Shown in pieces: positions 63,110 through 64,000 of a DNA stretch of 64,000 nt. Positions within the stretch are counted from its first letter, which is position 1. Each line of letters begins with the position of its first letter. The DNA comes from Xylocopa sonorina (Eukaryota; Arthropoda; Insecta; Hymenoptera; Apidae): the NCBI RefSeq assembly GCF_050948175.1, contig NC_135208.1:186001-250000 (forward strand). The letters are read 5' to 3'. The notes under the pieces are model-generated. The model saw only the letters and a list, made by a program, of their open reading frames with translations, ran no database searches and was not told the origin of the DNA. A program made the position numbers and the translations under genes.

Positions 63110-63328
63110 ATGGAAGAAGCGACCCATAAGACGCCTCTTCGGCGGATAATAAGACCGCAGGTTCGCGGAAGGGCTGTGCGCCGAGGTAGCGCGACGGTCT
63201 CGAAGGTGGAGGAGTCGGGAAGTGAGCAAGAAGAGACCCTGAAGCCCGAAGGATACGATCCAGAGCTCTGCAACGATAAGACCGCTGCCATAGTCCATGG
63301 AGACAAACAGGATGGTTCTCGGGTGTGA
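63110..63328 (+). CDS. Small LTR-borne ORF, 72 codons
   Basis: Sense-strand frame in the U3-like part of LTR A, with a basic N-terminal half (RRIIRPQVRGRAVRRG) and an acidic C-terminal half (EESGSEQEETLKPEGYDPEL). The mirror LTR at about 8,222-8,420 keeps the frame and stop, though its upstream start region differs and several residues are replaced. It might be the tail of a retroelement protein that overlaps the LTR, or chance. The reverse-strand frame here (62,899-63,522) is longer, at 207 codons, but is poor in protein-like character. Confidence 0.2.
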   Translation: MEEATHKTPLRRIIRPQVRGRAVRRGSATVSKVEESGSEQEETLKPEGYDPELCNDKTAAIVHGDKQDGSRV

Positions 63329-63598
63329 GAAGGACCTCTACCCCTCCCTTGAGCCCATGGAGAGGAAAACTCAAGATGCGCAGCGGAATTGCAGGTGAGC
63401 CGTGGAAAGCGCGGCGCGCGACACGCGCCGCAGTTCAAATAATCCAGAGGACCCCCTCTAGACACACCAGAGGGGGCGATCAGGGAAGATCGCCGAAATC
63501 CACCGATCGATGCCCCGAACAATACCGAAGCGTATGGCCCTACCCCATCAAGGAGCCCTAAGGAGGATCTAAGGGGATCCGAAGACCCCCAGCAAACC

Positions 63599-63605
63599 TA
63601 TATAA
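63599..63605 (+). promoter_or_regulatory. TATA box of LTR A, right copy
   Basis: TATATAA in CCTATATAATGAGCT, identical to the mirror site in the left LTR A. Confidence 0.5.
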
Positions 63606-63662
63606 TGAGCTAGCCAGCACGAAGACAGCCTCTTATTCTTCAGAACGATTTAGCGACTACTT

Positions 63663-63665
<3 letters not shown>

Positions 63666-63733
<68 letters not shown>
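63666..63733. repeat. (GA)n microsatellite inside LTR A
   Basis: About 34 uninterrupted GA units, mirror of the shorter CT tract at 7,815-7,857. The tract follows the TATA box by about 60 bp, so it would lie in the transcribed leader. GAGA-type tracts can bind GAGA factor in insects; whether this one does is unknown. Confidence 0.95.
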
Positions 63734-63735
<2 letters not shown>

Positions 63736-64000
63736 GACGGACTGAACGAGATCCATACTTGTTGGAAACGAGAACGTGAGTCCTTATACGCTAAAGCGTC
63801 CCATTTGTTCCCTGCCGCAATTGTGATATCGCGTATTGTAATTTGTATTGTATAACGGGTGGTGATCCCCGGTCATTCGCGGCGTGTCGTATACCCTTTT
63901 GTAATACCGCGTCGAGGCAATCTAGAAAGAAGCCGTGAGTTCAGTATCCCGCGACCCTAATTTGCGCACTCGGCTAGAAGCAGTCGAGCGAAAGAGTATT

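Larger units (their letters stand above)
62921..64000 (+). mobile_element. LTR, family A, right copy (runs off window)
   Basis: Starts TGTGACGTGGTGACGTCACA, preceded by ATGTAC, and continues to the window end, where it matches left-arm position 7,547. By comparison with the left copy about 275 bp remain beyond the window. It has a TATATAA box, a (GA)n tract and the block AATCGCCGAAATCCACCGATCGATG, as in the left copy. Compared with the left copy it has two poly-C expansions (62,952-62,967 and 63,052-63,065) and about 100 extra bases near 63,010-63,115. Confidence 0.75.

Noticed and set aside
1..64000. CRISPR array or bacterial phage locus suggested by the regular repeats
   Set aside because: Repeats are directly adjacent 174-bp units without spacers, no cas genes are present, and LTRs with TATA boxes point to a eukaryote.

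Overview
This window looks like eukaryotic heterochromatin, and no intact cellular gene could be recognised in it. About 53 kb of the 64 kb is one tandem satellite with a 174-bp monomer (about 36% GC by hand count of one unit). The rest is a pair of inverted flanks built from LTR-retrotransposon long terminal repeats (LTRs) and AT-rich sequence. A metazoan, probably an insect, is suggested by the satellite, the LTRs that start TGTGACG and end CGTCACA, and CpG richness despite low GC. Hymenoptera is a guess, because nothing here fixes the taxon.

Layout. Positions 1-6,380 are satellite array 1 in forward orientation, decaying at its right edge. 6,383-7,272 is a unique AT-rich flank with one short coding-like stretch. 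7,273-8,505 is an LTR (family A) on the minus strand, 8,506-10,103 is AT-rich sequence with ORF relics, and 10,104-10,847 is a second, diverged LTR (family B) on the minus strand. 10,848-13,969 is satellite array 2 in reverse orientation. 13,970-15,520 is a non-satellite spacer with a minisatellite, a GC-rich block, an AT-rich block and a probable solo LTR. 15,521-59,425 is satellite array 3 in forward orientation, about 250 monomers. 59,426-64,000 repeats the left flank in inverted orientation: LTR B, AT-rich sequence with ORF relics, LTR A.

The main organisation is therefore a very large inverted repeat. The two flanks (7,273 to about 11,160 and about 59,277 to beyond the window end) are near-identical mirror copies. 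The satellites next to them point in opposite directions and meet at the 13,970-15,520 spacer. Each arm has lost a piece that the other keeps.

Array 3 is internally structured. Older, more variable monomers (type I) lie at both edges, and a homogenised type II core lies at about 18.0-57.2 kb. Inside the core are nested block duplications of 5, 11, 12, 20, 22 and 24 monomers. The monomer carries three dyad-symmetric motifs and no obvious CENP-B box, which fits a centromeric or pericentromeric satellite, but only chromatin data can show that. Because 174 is 3 x 58, one minus-strand frame stays open through many monomers and gives ORFs of up to 439 codons. These are best read as a by-product of repeat length, not as genes.
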